Of a DNA stretch of 64,000 nucleotides, positions 37,010 to 47,971 are shown piece after piece (position 1 is the stretch's first letter; every line of letters starts with the position of its first letter). Both the position numbers and the translations under genes were made by a program. Under the pieces are notes generated by a model. The model was not told where the DNA came from. It searched no databases and worked only from the letters and a program-made list of their open reading frames with translations. The DNA comes from Dichetophora obliterata (Eukaryota; Arthropoda; Insecta; Diptera; Sciomyzidae). Location: assembly GCA_963920525.1 (NCBI GenBank), contig OY986435.1, positions 299,396,208 to 299,460,207 of the forward strand. Reading direction: 5' to 3'.

Positions 37010-37655
37010 ATAAATAAAAAGTAAAAAAAAATTTAAAACATAAGCTTTTATTTAAGAAAGACGTGAAGTAAAAAGAAAAAAATAAATTAAAATGACATTT
37101 GTCATATATGTATATAGTAGCAATATTCTAGATGCAGAAGAACCCCTCTCTTGGTTACTCATCATCATAGTATAAGCTTGCGTAAATTGGTAACTTCCAA
37201 GGACTTATATAAATTTAGAATTTTTCAAACACATTTATATTTAAAAGCTTGAGGCACCGATGTCCGCGATCCGTTATACAGGCTTACTATACATTATCAG
37301 TGGCATTGAATCTTTTAGTAAGCTTACCTGTATATAAATTGCGATCCATTATACAGGTTTACTAGTATCAGTGCCTTAAACTTTTATATATAAATGTATT
37401 TGATAAATTCTAAATTTATATAAGTCCTTAGAACTTACCAATTTACGTACGCTTATATTATGATGATGAGGGAGAAACCAAGAGAGGGGGTTCTTCTGCA
37501 CCTAGAATATTCCTACTATATACATATGTGACAAATGCCACTTAAATTTATTTTTTTCTTTTTCTGAATCAGCATTTCCTTTTCAACAAATTGTTGTGCG
37601 TCTTTTTTAAATAAAAGCTTATTTTTTAAATTTTTTTTTTACTTTTTATTTATTT
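37010..37655. mobile_element. Foldback element, about 650 bp
   Basis: Nearly the whole length is an inverted repeat around 37320-37330. Examples are TCTTGGTTACTCATCATCAT at 37150 against ATGATGATGAGGGAGAAACC at 37460, and ACTTATATAAATTTAGAATT at 37202 against its inverse near 37411. Confidence 0.85.
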
Positions 37656-38853
37656 TCAATGTATATATAGAGCTAGCTGTAGGCTAAAATAAAATTAATA
37701 TAAAATTTTTGATATTTGCTTTTTGTTTGACTGGCCGTGAAGTCTCTCTTAATGCCTCCTATTTTCCAATTCTTGCTTTCATATTGAATTCTCATTGCTT
37801 CCAGATTTTGTATGAAATGAGAGAACGTGTGTCACGCACATTGGCCGCATTCAGAGGAGTCACCTGTTGTGAATGGATCATTTAATTGCAAAGGTTTCTC
37901 ACTCAAATTTATAAAAAAAAAACAGATGCCAACTATTGACTTCGCTGAAAGCTACCAATAAGAGTGACACACGCACTTTATATTGCTTTCTTTTGTTTGA
38001 AATTCGATGGTCGCAGCTCGTGAGAAAAAAGGTAGTTGGCAAGGCTACCTAATAAAAATTTTATCACGAGTGGGACTGCATCGTGAAAATTTTTTGTTTA
38101 TTATTTCAGTTTTTTTTTAAAATATAATGCAACGATTAATGACGCAAACAGTGAAAATAATGTAAATGAAATTCAATGAAATGTATGTGAATACAAATTT
38201 TATGTTTGTGTGCATTATTATGTATTTTTAGTGTTTATTAATTATTTCAATAAGTTTAATTTATATTTTTGGTTGTGCTTTTCTTTGTTTTTATATTAAA
38301 ACCCATAATATAAAAACAAAATGAAGTGATAAAAGATGAAAATAATGTGCATTAATGATGAACTGGATATACAGATGAACCGAACCGGGGCAGAAAATAA
38401 ACTGCTCTTTGTTTGCTGTTTTCTGTTTTCCTTGTAGCAAGATCTCAAATGCAGGCATTAAAAGAGACTTCAAGACCCATCAAACAAAATATCATATATA
38501 AAAAAGTAAATTTATTTTATTTTAGCTACAGCTCTACATATACATTGAAAGAAAAATTTAAATATCCTTTTTGAGGACTATTTTTGAGGAATATTTAATT
38601 CAAATGTAATAATATAGTTTGGTGTAATTATAAAATAAAAATACTATCTGAATTAAAAATATTTTAAAAGAAATAATCAAAGATTGAGGAGGTGAAAATA
38701 TAAAATTTTTTCCGATTAGCATGAAAATTCTTCCGTGGCAGGACAAAGTCTTCCAGGGAATACTAATATCTTACATATACGTTTTCGCTTCATTCGACAG
38801 TCCCCTCACTGCAATACTTTTTTTAAATCAAAAGTTATATAAATAAATACCCC
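37656..38853. other. AT-rich stretch with scattered MITE fragments
   Basis: Bases 37755-37830 (CCAATTCTTGCTTTC...CAGATTTTGTATGA) recur at 58175-58230. No gene is recognised. Confidence 0.45.
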
Positions 38854-39540
38854 AAATTATACAACAAGGAATAAGCAACAAAAATAAGCAATAAAACGCA
38901 AAGTAAAATAATAGAAATTTTAGTCGATCATATCTCGACGTGATTCAAGTTGGCTATATTTTTGACGGCTCCCGAGTTTAGAAAAAATGTGGCCCACGCG
39001 TTGCTCGTCGGTGACCGCCATGGCAGATTCATGTACTACATGAACAAAACGCTCGGTGTTTTGAGAATGAGATGGATAAGCTGTGAAAATAATTAGGTTT
39101 AGCAAAGACAACTATGAAATGAAGATATTTTTCTTACGCGCACCTGGTAATTCGATTACATCTTGCGAACATTGTAATGCTTCCAGTTGCTCTTGGGTAT
39201 AGAATAAATTCGAATTGACAGAGCCGCCATGCTTGCAGTTCTATACCCAAGAGCATCTGAAAGCATTACAATATTCGCAAAATGTAATCGAATTACGAGG
39301 TAAGCGCAAGAAAAATATCTTCATTTCATAGTTTATTTTGCTAAACCTAATTATTTTCACAGCTTATCCATCGCATTCTCAAAACACCGAGCGTTTTGTT
39401 CAAGTAGTACATGAATCCCATATTTTTTCTAAGCTCGAGAGCCGTCAAAAATATAGCCAACTTGAATCACGTCGATATGATCGACTAAAATTTCTACTAT
39501 TTTACTTTGCTTTTTGTTGCTTATTCCTTGTTGTATAATT
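38854..39540. repeat. Inverted duplication of two transposon-gene exons and their intron
   Basis: Left arm about 38854-39207 and right arm about 39239-39540 are inverse copies around a spacer of about 30 bp. Both arms contain an exon end, a short intron with a TTATTTTCACAG acceptor, and a last exon. The right arm lacks about 33 bp present in the left. Confidence 0.87.
38920..39195 (-). pseudogene. Last two exons of a transposon-type gene (left arm of the inverted duplication)
   Basis: The minus strand reads YTQEQLEALQCSQDVIELP, an intron of about 65-70 bp, then AYPSHSQNTERFVHVVHESA and FSKLGSRQKYSQLESRRDMI before the stop. The pattern P-x-H-x-Q-x-x-E-R...V-x-E-A/S...I-x-x-x-x-x-S-R is one I recall from the C terminus of abundant uncharacterised arthropod proteins (PCHTQAVERAVKxVTEAS), probably transposon-encoded. 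Only the end of the gene is here. The right-arm copy (39240-39490, plus) lost about 11 codons. Confidence 0.65.
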
Positions 39541-40020
39541 TGTATGATGAAAAGGTTACTTGAGGTCAAAGACTTTTGAATTAAAAAAAATTGGTCTGCC
39601 ACAGACAAATACATCGATATATCATACTTTAATATCTATATGTAAATACTGAAGCTATGACAAATTTAAAAAGGTGACCCCTACGGTCTGCAACTTTTTA
39701 AAAAGCACTTTTTAAATAGTTGTGCTGTAATTATCGAAATACTTTCTTACCAAAAGTTTAATGATTTTTTGCGAGCTATAAATTTCTAACATAAGGGTAT
39801 CACATTAGGGTGGTAGGAAATGATATTTGGGGGATAAGTACTAGAACGGTACACTTGAGGTCATTGGACCTAAGAGCAAAAATATTGGTTTCTCCAAGAC
39901 AAAAAAAAGTTGCCATATTAAACTTTAAGATCGGATTGTAAATATGGAAGATATAACGAAAAAACTAAAAAGGCGACCCCCTACGTTCGGTAAAAAAATT
40001 TTTTTTTTAAATGTCCTTGG
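39541..40020 (+). repeat. Direct tandem repeat of about 300 bp, 1.6 units
   Basis: CACTTGAGGTCA..., ATTGGT and AAAAAGGTGACCCCTACGGTC (39670) recur about 297 bp later as CTTGAGGTCATTGGACC and AAAAAGGCGACCCCCTACGT (39967). Confidence 0.72.
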
Positions 40021-41198
40021 AACAATACTTTATATTCGCTGGTGTACGGTGCGCTTTTTTTTTGTGCCTCTAAGGTGATACGGTCTACTGAGCTCTTTTT
40101 CGGCTGGAATGCGGCCAATGTGTGTCGAAAATTAATTGATTCTGAGGCGGCCAAGTAATAGAAAGTTGTATTAGAACTTGAAGCAATTCGTGCTTCATAG
40201 TGTTTAACACAGAGTTGATATTGTAAACAGCAAATTTCCTTCTGGGTTTTGTTGAGAAGCTAAAGAAAATTTCGGAGAAAGTGAGAGAAAACCCAGCAAC
40301 AATTTATAGAACCAAGCAAACTGTATGAATAAAAATACAGGGTGTCCCAATACGAGTGCACGATTTAAATTGTGTGGAATTTCTTTAATATTGTTCTGAA
40401 ATTTGAACATTTTATCGGAAACTGTCTACTCTACCATTAAAGAAAAATATCAACACTGGCTTAATAAATCTGCGTTTTATTTTTAAATTCAATCGTACAC
40501 TTTTAGTTTTGTCTCAGCAACGCAGGTTGAGTGTGTCCGAAAAAATAGGAAAAGCTACAAAATTAGCACAAATCTGTGTTTTTTTACTCTCGCATTCTAC
40601 TCTCCCACAGCAACACTGTTCGATAGAGCGATTGAGTGGCTTTGTATTTTGTTGCTGTTTTTATATGGAGAGAAAATAGTTTGTAATTTCTGATTTTTGC
40701 CTATCTTATTGACAAAATATTTGAATAAAAATTAAAATGTGCACTTAGTCTGAACCAGACTTTTCAAATGATACAAGTTTCATTAGAATGTGTTGTAGGA
40801 AAGTCGGTAAAAAGGAGAGCTAAAGTTTTGCGTTAACGTATTCATATAGAAATTTGTTCACGCCTAATAATTCCACGCCTCTTTTTATGCGCTACAATCG
40901 GAGTGAAAAAATAATATGACCCTTACGCATTACGCGTGGAGATATAAAAATGTAAGAAAAATATTTCCTTAAAAATACCTTATATCTATATTTTTGATTA
41001 CTCATTTGAAGTTTTTTAATACAATAATAACATTAAAGTTTTCACCTTAGATAATTTAAGGAAATGTTTCTTCTTTTTTTATTTATAATAGTGATCTTAG
41101 CTTACTAATACTTAACAAAGTAAACAAAATTTGAAATATCATTTAAATATTTTTTATGAAATATTGATAATTACAATTATAATTGTAATACATATTTA
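40021..41198. other. AT-rich stretch, no gene recognised
   Basis: ACAGGGTGTCCCAATACGAG at 40340 resembles a mariner-type terminus, but no partner was found. Confidence 0.4.
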
Positions 41199-41333
41199 AG
41201 CTGTGTTTTTTCTAAGCGAGTTGTAAAACACGGCCGCTTATTGTATGAAAAGTCGCTTATGCAAGCGAGTATGATGCGAATTTTCATAGAATAAGCGGTC
41301 GTTTTTACAACTCACTTAGAAAAAAGCTCAGCT
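41199..41333. mobile_element. Short hairpin MITE, 135 bp
   Basis: TTTTTTCTAAGCGAGTTGTA...CCGCTTATT...ATGAAAA is inverted as TTTTCAT...AATAAGCGG...ACAACTCACTTAGAAAAAA. Confidence 0.85.
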
Positions 41334-41982
41334 ATTGTAAATTACAAAAAATTTTAAATGAGATAAAAGTAAACTCTTTTAAAATTTCATATTAATTTAT
41401 CTCTAATAATCTTTTTCCCAATGATTTTCTTTGTAAATTAGTATGTAAAAATTCTTTCTTTGCGTAGATCAATCTTACAAAATAAAATTTGAAATCTTCG
41501 GTTTTTTGGTAATTTCAGTTAAACTTTACGCTCAATCTTAGAAACCATTACCTATTTTCTTAGTTTTATTTGAATTTTTTGTGTTTAAAAAATAATAGAA
41601 TGTTCGTAAGATGTTTATATTAGTTTTGTGTATAATTTTTCAACATAATTGAGAAATAATGTTTGTTAGAGCAATAATTTTTTTATTAATTATTCGTTTT
41701 TTTCATAATGCGCAAAGAAAACTTTAAAAAACATAATCATAATAAGAACTTTATTTTTAATTTTAGTTTTTTCTTGCTTAAAACCATAGGACAAATACAA
41801 AAAAAAATTCGGCATTTTTTGGAAAGAAACTCCAGGGTTCTGGTATGAGTACTGATTTAAAAATAATGGCCGTATTTTGTAAAACGCAAGCAATCACCTC
41901 ACTTGGAGTTTTTTATCTGGCAATTCAATTTCCATATGAATTAGAACAAATCCTCTCTCCCTCACTTAAATTTTTCCTTACA
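41334..41982. other. AT-rich stretch, nothing recognised
   Basis: No gene or repeat was identified. Confidence 0.4.
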
Positions 41983-42674
41983 TTTAGGGTATTCCCAGGG
42001 TGTGCTTTTATGTCATAATGTCATATTGTCCTAAGATTCAACACTAGTTTTAACATTTTATTGTTGCCTTTCCCTTTAGGAAACAAAGCGCTTCAAAACC
42101 ACTTTTAAACCACTTTACAAAATCACAATAGCGCTTTGTTCTCATTTAAAATAGAGCTTAGAAAGTTGTTCTCGCTATGAAAAGTGATTCAAAAAAGTGC
42201 TTTGCTCTCCCTTCGGAAAGAGCGTTTTCTTTGTTTACACCTTCATTCGCGACTTCATTTTCTATGAAAACATTACAATTTAACACTTTATAAACGTTTT
42301 AACCTTATTTTTTAACTTTTTTCCTGCAACACTTTTTCACGAATTAAACTTTTTGCATATACTAGTGATGAATAATGATGAGAAAGCAACAAGTAAGCAA
42401 AATTTGTAGCGGGAGCAAAGCACTTTTCAAAAGCACTATTTAGAGGCAGAGTGAAGACCTTTTTACTTGCTATTTAGTAAAGCACTTTAAAATTTCCGAT
42501 AGGGTTTATATAAAAAAGTGCTAATATATTACAACACTGAAAGCTTTGTTTATTGAAGTGTTGTAATCAAACAGCTGTTGCTTATTTGCATTTATTTATC
42601 TTGTTAATTTAGTTGTAAAATTTTAGGACAATATGGCAATATGACATGATAGCACACCTTGTGAATGCCCTAAA
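41983..42674. mobile_element. TIR element, about 690 bp
   Basis: TTTAGGGTATTCCCAGGGTG at the left is inverted as CACCTTGTGAATGCCCTAAA at the right. A second block (GTCATATTGTCCTAA / TTAGGACAATATGGC) pairs inside, giving terminal repeats of about 50 bp. The interior repeats AAAGCGCTT / AAGTGCTTT words. No coding capacity. Confidence 0.8.
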
Positions 42675-42929
42675 TATATTGCCAGATAATAAAATTTAAC
42701 GCAAGTGACAAAATTCGTTCGTTTTACAAAATGAAGCCATAAATATTATTTATTCGAGTATATTTAATTCTTTTATATTTTAGAGTAATGAATTTAATGC
42801 AAGGTCTATAATACAAGCATATTGGTATTATGATTAGATAATAAATTTTTAAGTTATTTGAAATAAATTAAAATAAAAATAAGCAGCAATAATAGCAATA
42901 TAAAACTTAGCGACACAAAATTAGGTATT

Positions 42930-43063
42930 GGAGCTAGGGGCTAGTTGCACACAACATGTTTACGCAAAAGAACCGGTTATTATAATAACATTTACAAAAA
43001 GTTTTCATCAAAAATTTTTAAAACTACTGAGTAATCAACCTGTAACAACTAGCCCCTAGCTCC
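42930..43063. mobile_element. MITE, 134 bp, next to the Tweedle gene
   Basis: Perfect 18-bp inverted ends, GGAGCTAGGGGCTAGTTG and CAACTAGCCCCTAGCTCC. It lies about 100 bp beyond the Tweedle stop codon and may fall in that gene's 3' region. Confidence 0.85.
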
Positions 43064-43165
43064 CCAACTAAAATGATGCAATTTTATTCTTTAAGAAAAT
43101 TAAAATGAGCTCAATAAAATAGTTTCATCCAGTCATCGAGGTAATGTAGCAAGAAAGTAATTAAA

Positions 43166-43909
43166 TTATATCCGCCTTAGCGGAATATAAGAACTTCCAG
43201 GTACGACATCAACGCCAGTTGGCAGGTAATTTATAGCATAATTCTTGTTCACTGATAGCGATGAGTGGTCTTTATTTCTAGTATCTCTGACAGCAGGTTT
43301 TCCAACGAATATCATCGCCGGCGTCTTAGCAGCTTGAAATCTGTCAAGTCTGATTTTACCACGGCTGACTCTGTCATGATTGACTCTATCCTGGTTGACT
43401 CTGCCATAGCTAACTCTGCCATCCTTAGGAATATCCACGTTATATGTACTTATAACCTGTTGTATAACTTGGTTTGCTTCAGCTTCAGTTTTATAATTTA
43501 TTAAATGCACTTCCGGTATCTGCTGCTGACTGTCGCTAGCTCCAAGCAGCTGAGGAATAGGCGGATTTTGCAACAAGCCGTTGTTGTTGGACTGTTCGTT
43601 AAACACATAAACCTGTGTCTGCGGTTGTGGTTGATGTTGCTGTTCTATGACATCGTTGGCCGATTTGAGCCTTGTGCGTTCTCTTATAGGTACGTTGTGT
43701 CTCTGCTCGAAATGCTCATCGGGAGCACTAAAGTAATAGAAACTCTTTTTATATTGCATCGGTCTGATGGCGCTGCTATAACTAATGGACGCTGGTGCGG
43801 TGTTAGAGTAATGTATAGTTTTAACATTGCCATTTTCGGCTAGGTGTGGTTCTTCGTTGAAGTAGTCTTTATGTCCGGCAACAGTGGCAACGAGAAAGTG
43901 ACACATTAA
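43166..43909 (-). CDS. Tweedle-family (DUF243) cuticle protein, last exon
   Basis: About 248 codons are open to a stop at 43166. The hallmarks of the Tweedle/DUF243 family are present in order: a KKSFYYFSAPDE segment about 50 residues in, QVYVFNEQ, and PEVHLINYKTEAEANQVIQ. Tweedle proteins are secreted, chitin-associated cuticle components found only in insects. An ATG lies at 43906, but it is directly preceded by a TTA codon and a TTTTTTTAG acceptor, and the first residues (LMCHFLVATVAG) look like the second half of a signal peptide. That is the usual cuticle-gene layout, with a tiny first exon upstream, which I could not locate. The middle is Gln/Asn-rich and longer than in many relatives. 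Near the C terminus is a run of 5-residue repeats (VNQDR, VNHDR, VSRGK). Family call fairly sure; subtype unknown. Confidence 0.85.
   Translation of the reverse strand, partial: LMCHFLVATVAGHKDYFNEEPHLAENGNVKTIHYSNTAPASISYSSAIRPMQYKKSFYYFSAPDEHFEQRHNVPIRERTRLKSANDVIEQQHQPQPQTQVYVFNEQSNNNGLLQNPPIPQLLGASDSQQQIPEVHLINYKTEAEANQVIQQVISTYNVDIPKDGRVSYGRVNQDRVNHDRVSRGKIRLDRFQAAKTPAMIFVGKPAVRDTRNKDHSSLSVNKNYAINYLPTGVDVVPGSSYIPLRRI
43371..43432 (-). repeat. 15-bp tandem repeat inside the Tweedle coding exon
   Basis: About four units of 15 bp, each beginning GACTCT or AACTCT on the plus strand, encode the 5-residue repeat RVNxD/RVSxG on the minus strand. The unit length keeps the reading frame. Confidence 0.75.
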
Positions 43910-44770
43910 CTAAAAAAATAATTATTTTTTTAAATATTTTATTAAAATATTTTGAAAAAATGTACTTTAGATGTAAGAATTTATAAATTAAATGCCAGCC
44001 AGTTAACCAGTAATTAATATAAAATAATCGTCAGAACTGTCTGATAAACTCGGAAATCTTTGTTAATTTATTTATGTTTTCGCTTATATTTCTGAAGTCT
44101 TCCTAAATTATGTTTCATTGTAAATAATCCTTCAAACTCTGAGGTCATGTTCAGTTTTTTAAAATCAAAATTTTTTTTATTGATGTATATTAATATGGAA
44201 ACAGCTATTTTACGTGATTAATGTGCTCTTTGAAGTAAGTTAAATTTTTTTCTATAGAACAAAGAGAGATTGAATCGCCATGATAATCTAATAGATTAAA
44301 TTTTTCTTTCAGACTTTGAGCTCTTTTGTTTGATTAAGCTTAATCAAATTATAAGATATATTATTGTGTTTAATGTTTTTGCTTCTGAAAATAGCTGAAG
44401 CCTTGTTTATTTGTTCTATAAACTTAGCTTAGTTAAGCTATTAAATCTTGTGTGGACATATATGCTAACAGAAGCTATATAAAAGTTATATTAACTCAAT
44501 ATAGCCCAAATAAAAAAACCAAAAATACATTTTTTAAAATATTAATAGTAATTATTAGAATTTTTATTACATTTTAAAAAAAAATTTGCATGCATGAAAG
44601 GTGTTGACAAATCTTTCATTAATTAAATTTAACTTAATAGTTTCAAGAAGCAAAAGTAAAATGTTAGTTATTTAAAAGTTACTTTCATTTGCGGAACTGA
44701 ATTAATAGGCTCCTTTATGTGACAATTTTATTTTAACTCCAACAGGTTTTTATTTTAGTCATAAAAATTC
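43910..44770. other. Presumed intron / 5' region of the Tweedle gene
   Basis: On the minus strand this AT-rich stretch ends in a polypyrimidine run and AG at 43911-43910, so at least its lower end should be intron. I found no clear ATG exon with a donor site here. Nothing else is recognised. Confidence 0.45.
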
Positions 44771-45020
44771 TTAACACACTCGCTGCCATGTCAGACATAT
44801 TCGACTGACAGGCAATTTGCTTAATGTGACATACAAAAATTCAAAAAAATTGCGTTATTTACCGTTGTTATACTTAGTTTGTGTCAGTAGAAAGTATCAG
44901 ATAGAGTATTAAGGTTAGTACAATATTCTATTATTTATTATTATTTATTATTAAATCTGACGGGTTTTAATTTTTTCAGATGTATCCTGAGGAAATCGAG
45001 AGATACCTAAATGAAGTAGT

Positions 45021-45381
45021 ACACGGAGAAAACTTTTTGCTAAATAAGTATGGTGGTTAAGCAAAACTTGCGCTTGAATCTCAGCCACTTCAAAATTATG
45101 CTAGATTTCAGCAAAAACTGATCAAAATTTGCTATTCCAGTTTATAATAAATGTTATAATAAATCTATGTTATTAAAAAATGCAAAAGCAAATTTCTTCT
45201 TAAGCTATTATATAAGCTTAGCAAATATTTGCTTGAATTAAGTAGAAATTTCTAAATACACGAGGAGTGACTACAATTAAACAATCTTTTTTTAAAATCA
45301 CACCGTGATTAAGCAAATTGTTGATGATTTGCTTTTAAGCAAAACATTTGCTTGATTCAAGCAATATAATTGTCTCCTTGT
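45021..45381. mobile_element. MITE inserted in the piggyBac relic
   Basis: Ends ACACGGAGAAAACTTTTTGC and, inverted, GCAATATAATTGTCTCCTTG T flank about 360 bp rich in AAGCAAATTTGCTT words. It breaks the piggyBac N-terminal reading frame. Confidence 0.72.
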
Positions 45382-45627
45382 AGACTCTGGAAGTGAGGGC
45401 GGGTTTAATTCTGACGACTCTGTGAAGGGTCCATATACAGGTATGCTTACAGGCAAGTAAGCAAAAACAATTTGTTTTCTCGCAGCCTAAGGATATATCG
45501 ACACTTTTCACTTCTGAATCAAAACCAATCGACATATATCGGCAATGTGTTTCTGCTGATTTAATAGTTATTAATACAAATCGATATTCTGCAAACATTC
45601 CAAATAAATATAACTCGGAGATTTAGA

Positions 45628-45789
45628 ATGTCCGCATGGAAGAAAATCACAGCAGCTGATGTTGAAATATTCCTAGGAATTATCATTTGGATGGAATTGA
45701 AGAAACAGAATAGATTAACTGAGTATTGGGGTAATGACATTCTGTATAGAAATAAAGTCTCAAATACAATGATGTCTCAAGTAAAATAA
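45628..45789 (+). pseudogene. piggyBac transposase fragment (DDE_Tnp_1_7 start)
   Basis: 53 codons in one frame read SAWKKITAADVEIFLGIIIW, then LTEYWGNDILYRNKVSNTMM. This matches the start of the piggyBac transposase domain (WKPxTxxEIKxFLGIxIxMG...DYWSxDPLxxTPxFSxxMSR). The stop at 45787 and loss of all catalytic Asp blocks show it is dead. Upstream, 45480-45600 gives related sequence in another frame. Confidence 0.83.
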
Positions 45790-47149
45790 AGGTTTTATGC
45801 AGTTTTACTCTTTCTTTTTTTATTTTTAAACCGCTACTGCCTGAGCAGCCTGGCTCTAATTGCCAAGATTTTTTTACAGTAAGGTTGTATAAGCCCCAGT
45901 GTATGATAAAATATTAAGAAGTGTTCTAATGTTTTTTAATTTGTCAGACCGAGCACTTTCTTAAAACCATTCTGCAAACTCATATGCTTTACGAAACCAT
46001 TTTTATATGAACTTTTGTCTGACGTTTTTGTACTCAAACAAATACATCGTTTGAAGAGGTCTATTTGATAATGTAATTTACATTAGTTGTATATTATTTT
46101 TTTTTTTATAAAAGTTTATATATTTAAAATATTCGTGATATCTCTAATTAATCCTTTAATTAAATAAACATATTGCTAGCAAAAACAACTTCATGCTAAG
46201 TGGAAATCCATTACTGATAAGTCTTAAAAATTTAATTTAATAAACTGTTTTTTCTATTGTTATGTCGTAGGACTGCTTTTATTAAAACGCGTTCCAGATT
46301 TCTGCCTAATATTTTAAAAGAATTCATACTTTGCCAGTTTTTCTAAATACAAGTAATTTTTTTATACCGCACACGGGAAGCTTACACGCAAAGTAATAAA
46401 AGTCTTTTAATATGTTGTAACTATTCTTAAATATGCCAAAATCAAATTTAAAAAAATTCGTAAGAAATTATCTTTGACGCCACATTGTATGGGGAGGGTA
46501 GGTAGGTGGCGTTTAATATTGTTTTAATGAAAATTTTGAAGTACATAACAAAGATTTATGTGCATAATATTTTTTTAGAATTTAGAGAGATTGTACCAAT
46601 TTCTTAACCCATTTATCGTGGCTCCCAAAAGCTTCGTACGATTTTTTTTAAATTTCATATGCTTTTTTAAATTGATCACAGAAAATACCACATCAAATTT
46701 CATCTTTGTATCTATTACCGTAGTCGAGATATGAGTTGGGTATAAAATTACCCAAGCGTCGTTAATGTGTTCTAAGTGGGCACAAATTCCTTCTGTATCG
46801 ACAGCACAGTTTTATATCAGGAATTTTCTATCAATAGCAGGTATAGTTGGTTAATTTGCTAAGAGAGCTTTTACATTGTTTTTTATTTATATAAAACCCA
46901 AATGATACACTGAAGACAAAATGGTAAGAAATTTAAATAAAACATATAAAATTTTAATGAAAACGTTTTCAAAAATCACTCAATACATTGTTTATTAAAA
47001 TTTAATAAAGTGGTACTAAACAAAATATGTAATAAAAATTTGTTTGATTTCAATAAGAACTTATGAATGTACAAATTTAATAATGTTCATAGAATTTAAT
47101 AAATCTTTATTGCAAAGAAAATTAAAAAAAATTTATTAAAAAAGTTTTT
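45790..47149. other. AT-rich stretch, nothing recognised
   Basis: No gene or repeat was identified; the missing piggyBac right end was looked for and not found. Confidence 0.4.
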
Positions 47150-47640
47150 ATTAAACACTAGCTGAAACTTGTCGCGTTGCTGCCACGCCCCTGTTGCCAA
47201 TCTTCTATAAAATATTATCAGTGAACCTGCATGTGTAAATTGAGTTCGACTACTGAATTTCGAGGCTGTGTGACCTATTATTCCAAAGCAATTCGATATC
47301 GCAAATTTGGGCTGTATGGAAGGTGTCACTTACCATTTTACAACGCCCATAAAATTTGATCAGTGAAACGGCACGTGTAAATTGTGGTCGAATACCAAAT
47401 TCCATGGCTGTGCGAACTATAACTCAAAAGATATTCGATATCTCAAATTTGGGTTGTTTGGGAGGTACCACGCCCGCCCCCTTGTCCAATGCTGTCCGTA
47501 CTACGACTAAAGCCTGCGCATGAATGCGAACAACCAATTTGGAAAGTTTCATCGCGATCGAATGAACGGTGTAAAAATGTTTTCAGGACACACAAACAAA
47601 CAAACAAACCAACAAACGAACATTCATTTTGATATGTACA
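47150..47640. repeat. Dispersed repeat, copy B
   Basis: Uninterrupted relative of the repeat at 11650-12660. Internal units of about 130 bp each contain AACGCCCATAAAAT or TCTATAAAAT, ATCAGTGAAACGGCACGTGT, and AATTTGGG followed by GGGAGGTACC or GGAAGGTGTC. It ends in a (CAAA)n run and ATTCATTTTGATAT. Confidence 0.72.
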
Positions 47641-47971
47641 CACAAACTTTTTTATTAAATAAAAGCTCAATTCCTTTAAAAAGGAAAGTATTATGTCTCA
47701 AATTAAACACGGATCCTTTAGTTTTAATAAATTTTATAAAAATAATTAAAAAAGTAGCAATTTTCTTTATTATATTTTTTTATAAAATTCAGAACAATTC
47801 AATAAAGAACAATTCAGCGTGTTTATAACTTAACACTTAGTTACATAAATAAATTAATTAAAAAACTTAATACCAGGCAATACTTTTATAGAGTTGTTTG
47901 AACCCTGAAGCAAGTTTTTCTATTATTAATTATATTGATATTCATTGGTATTGTAGTTAAATTATAAATTT

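Larger units (their letters stand above)
44771..45789 (+). mobile_element. piggyBac-type transposon relic (5' part)
   Basis: A TTAA at 44771-44774 is followed by CACACTCGCTGCCATGTCAG, fitting a piggyBac left end. An ATG at 44980 opens an acidic N-terminal frame (MYPEEIERYLNEVV) that is interrupted by a MITE and resumes as DSGSEGGFNSDDSV near 45383. A transposase block follows. The right end was not found. Confidence 0.72.

Noticed and set aside
40320..40345. Second mariner terminus (ACAGGGTGTCCCAA)
   Set aside because: No matching inverted end or transposase remnant nearby.
43265..43843. Plus-strand open frames opposite the Tweedle exon
   Set aside because: Shadow frames; the minus strand carries the DUF243 pattern.
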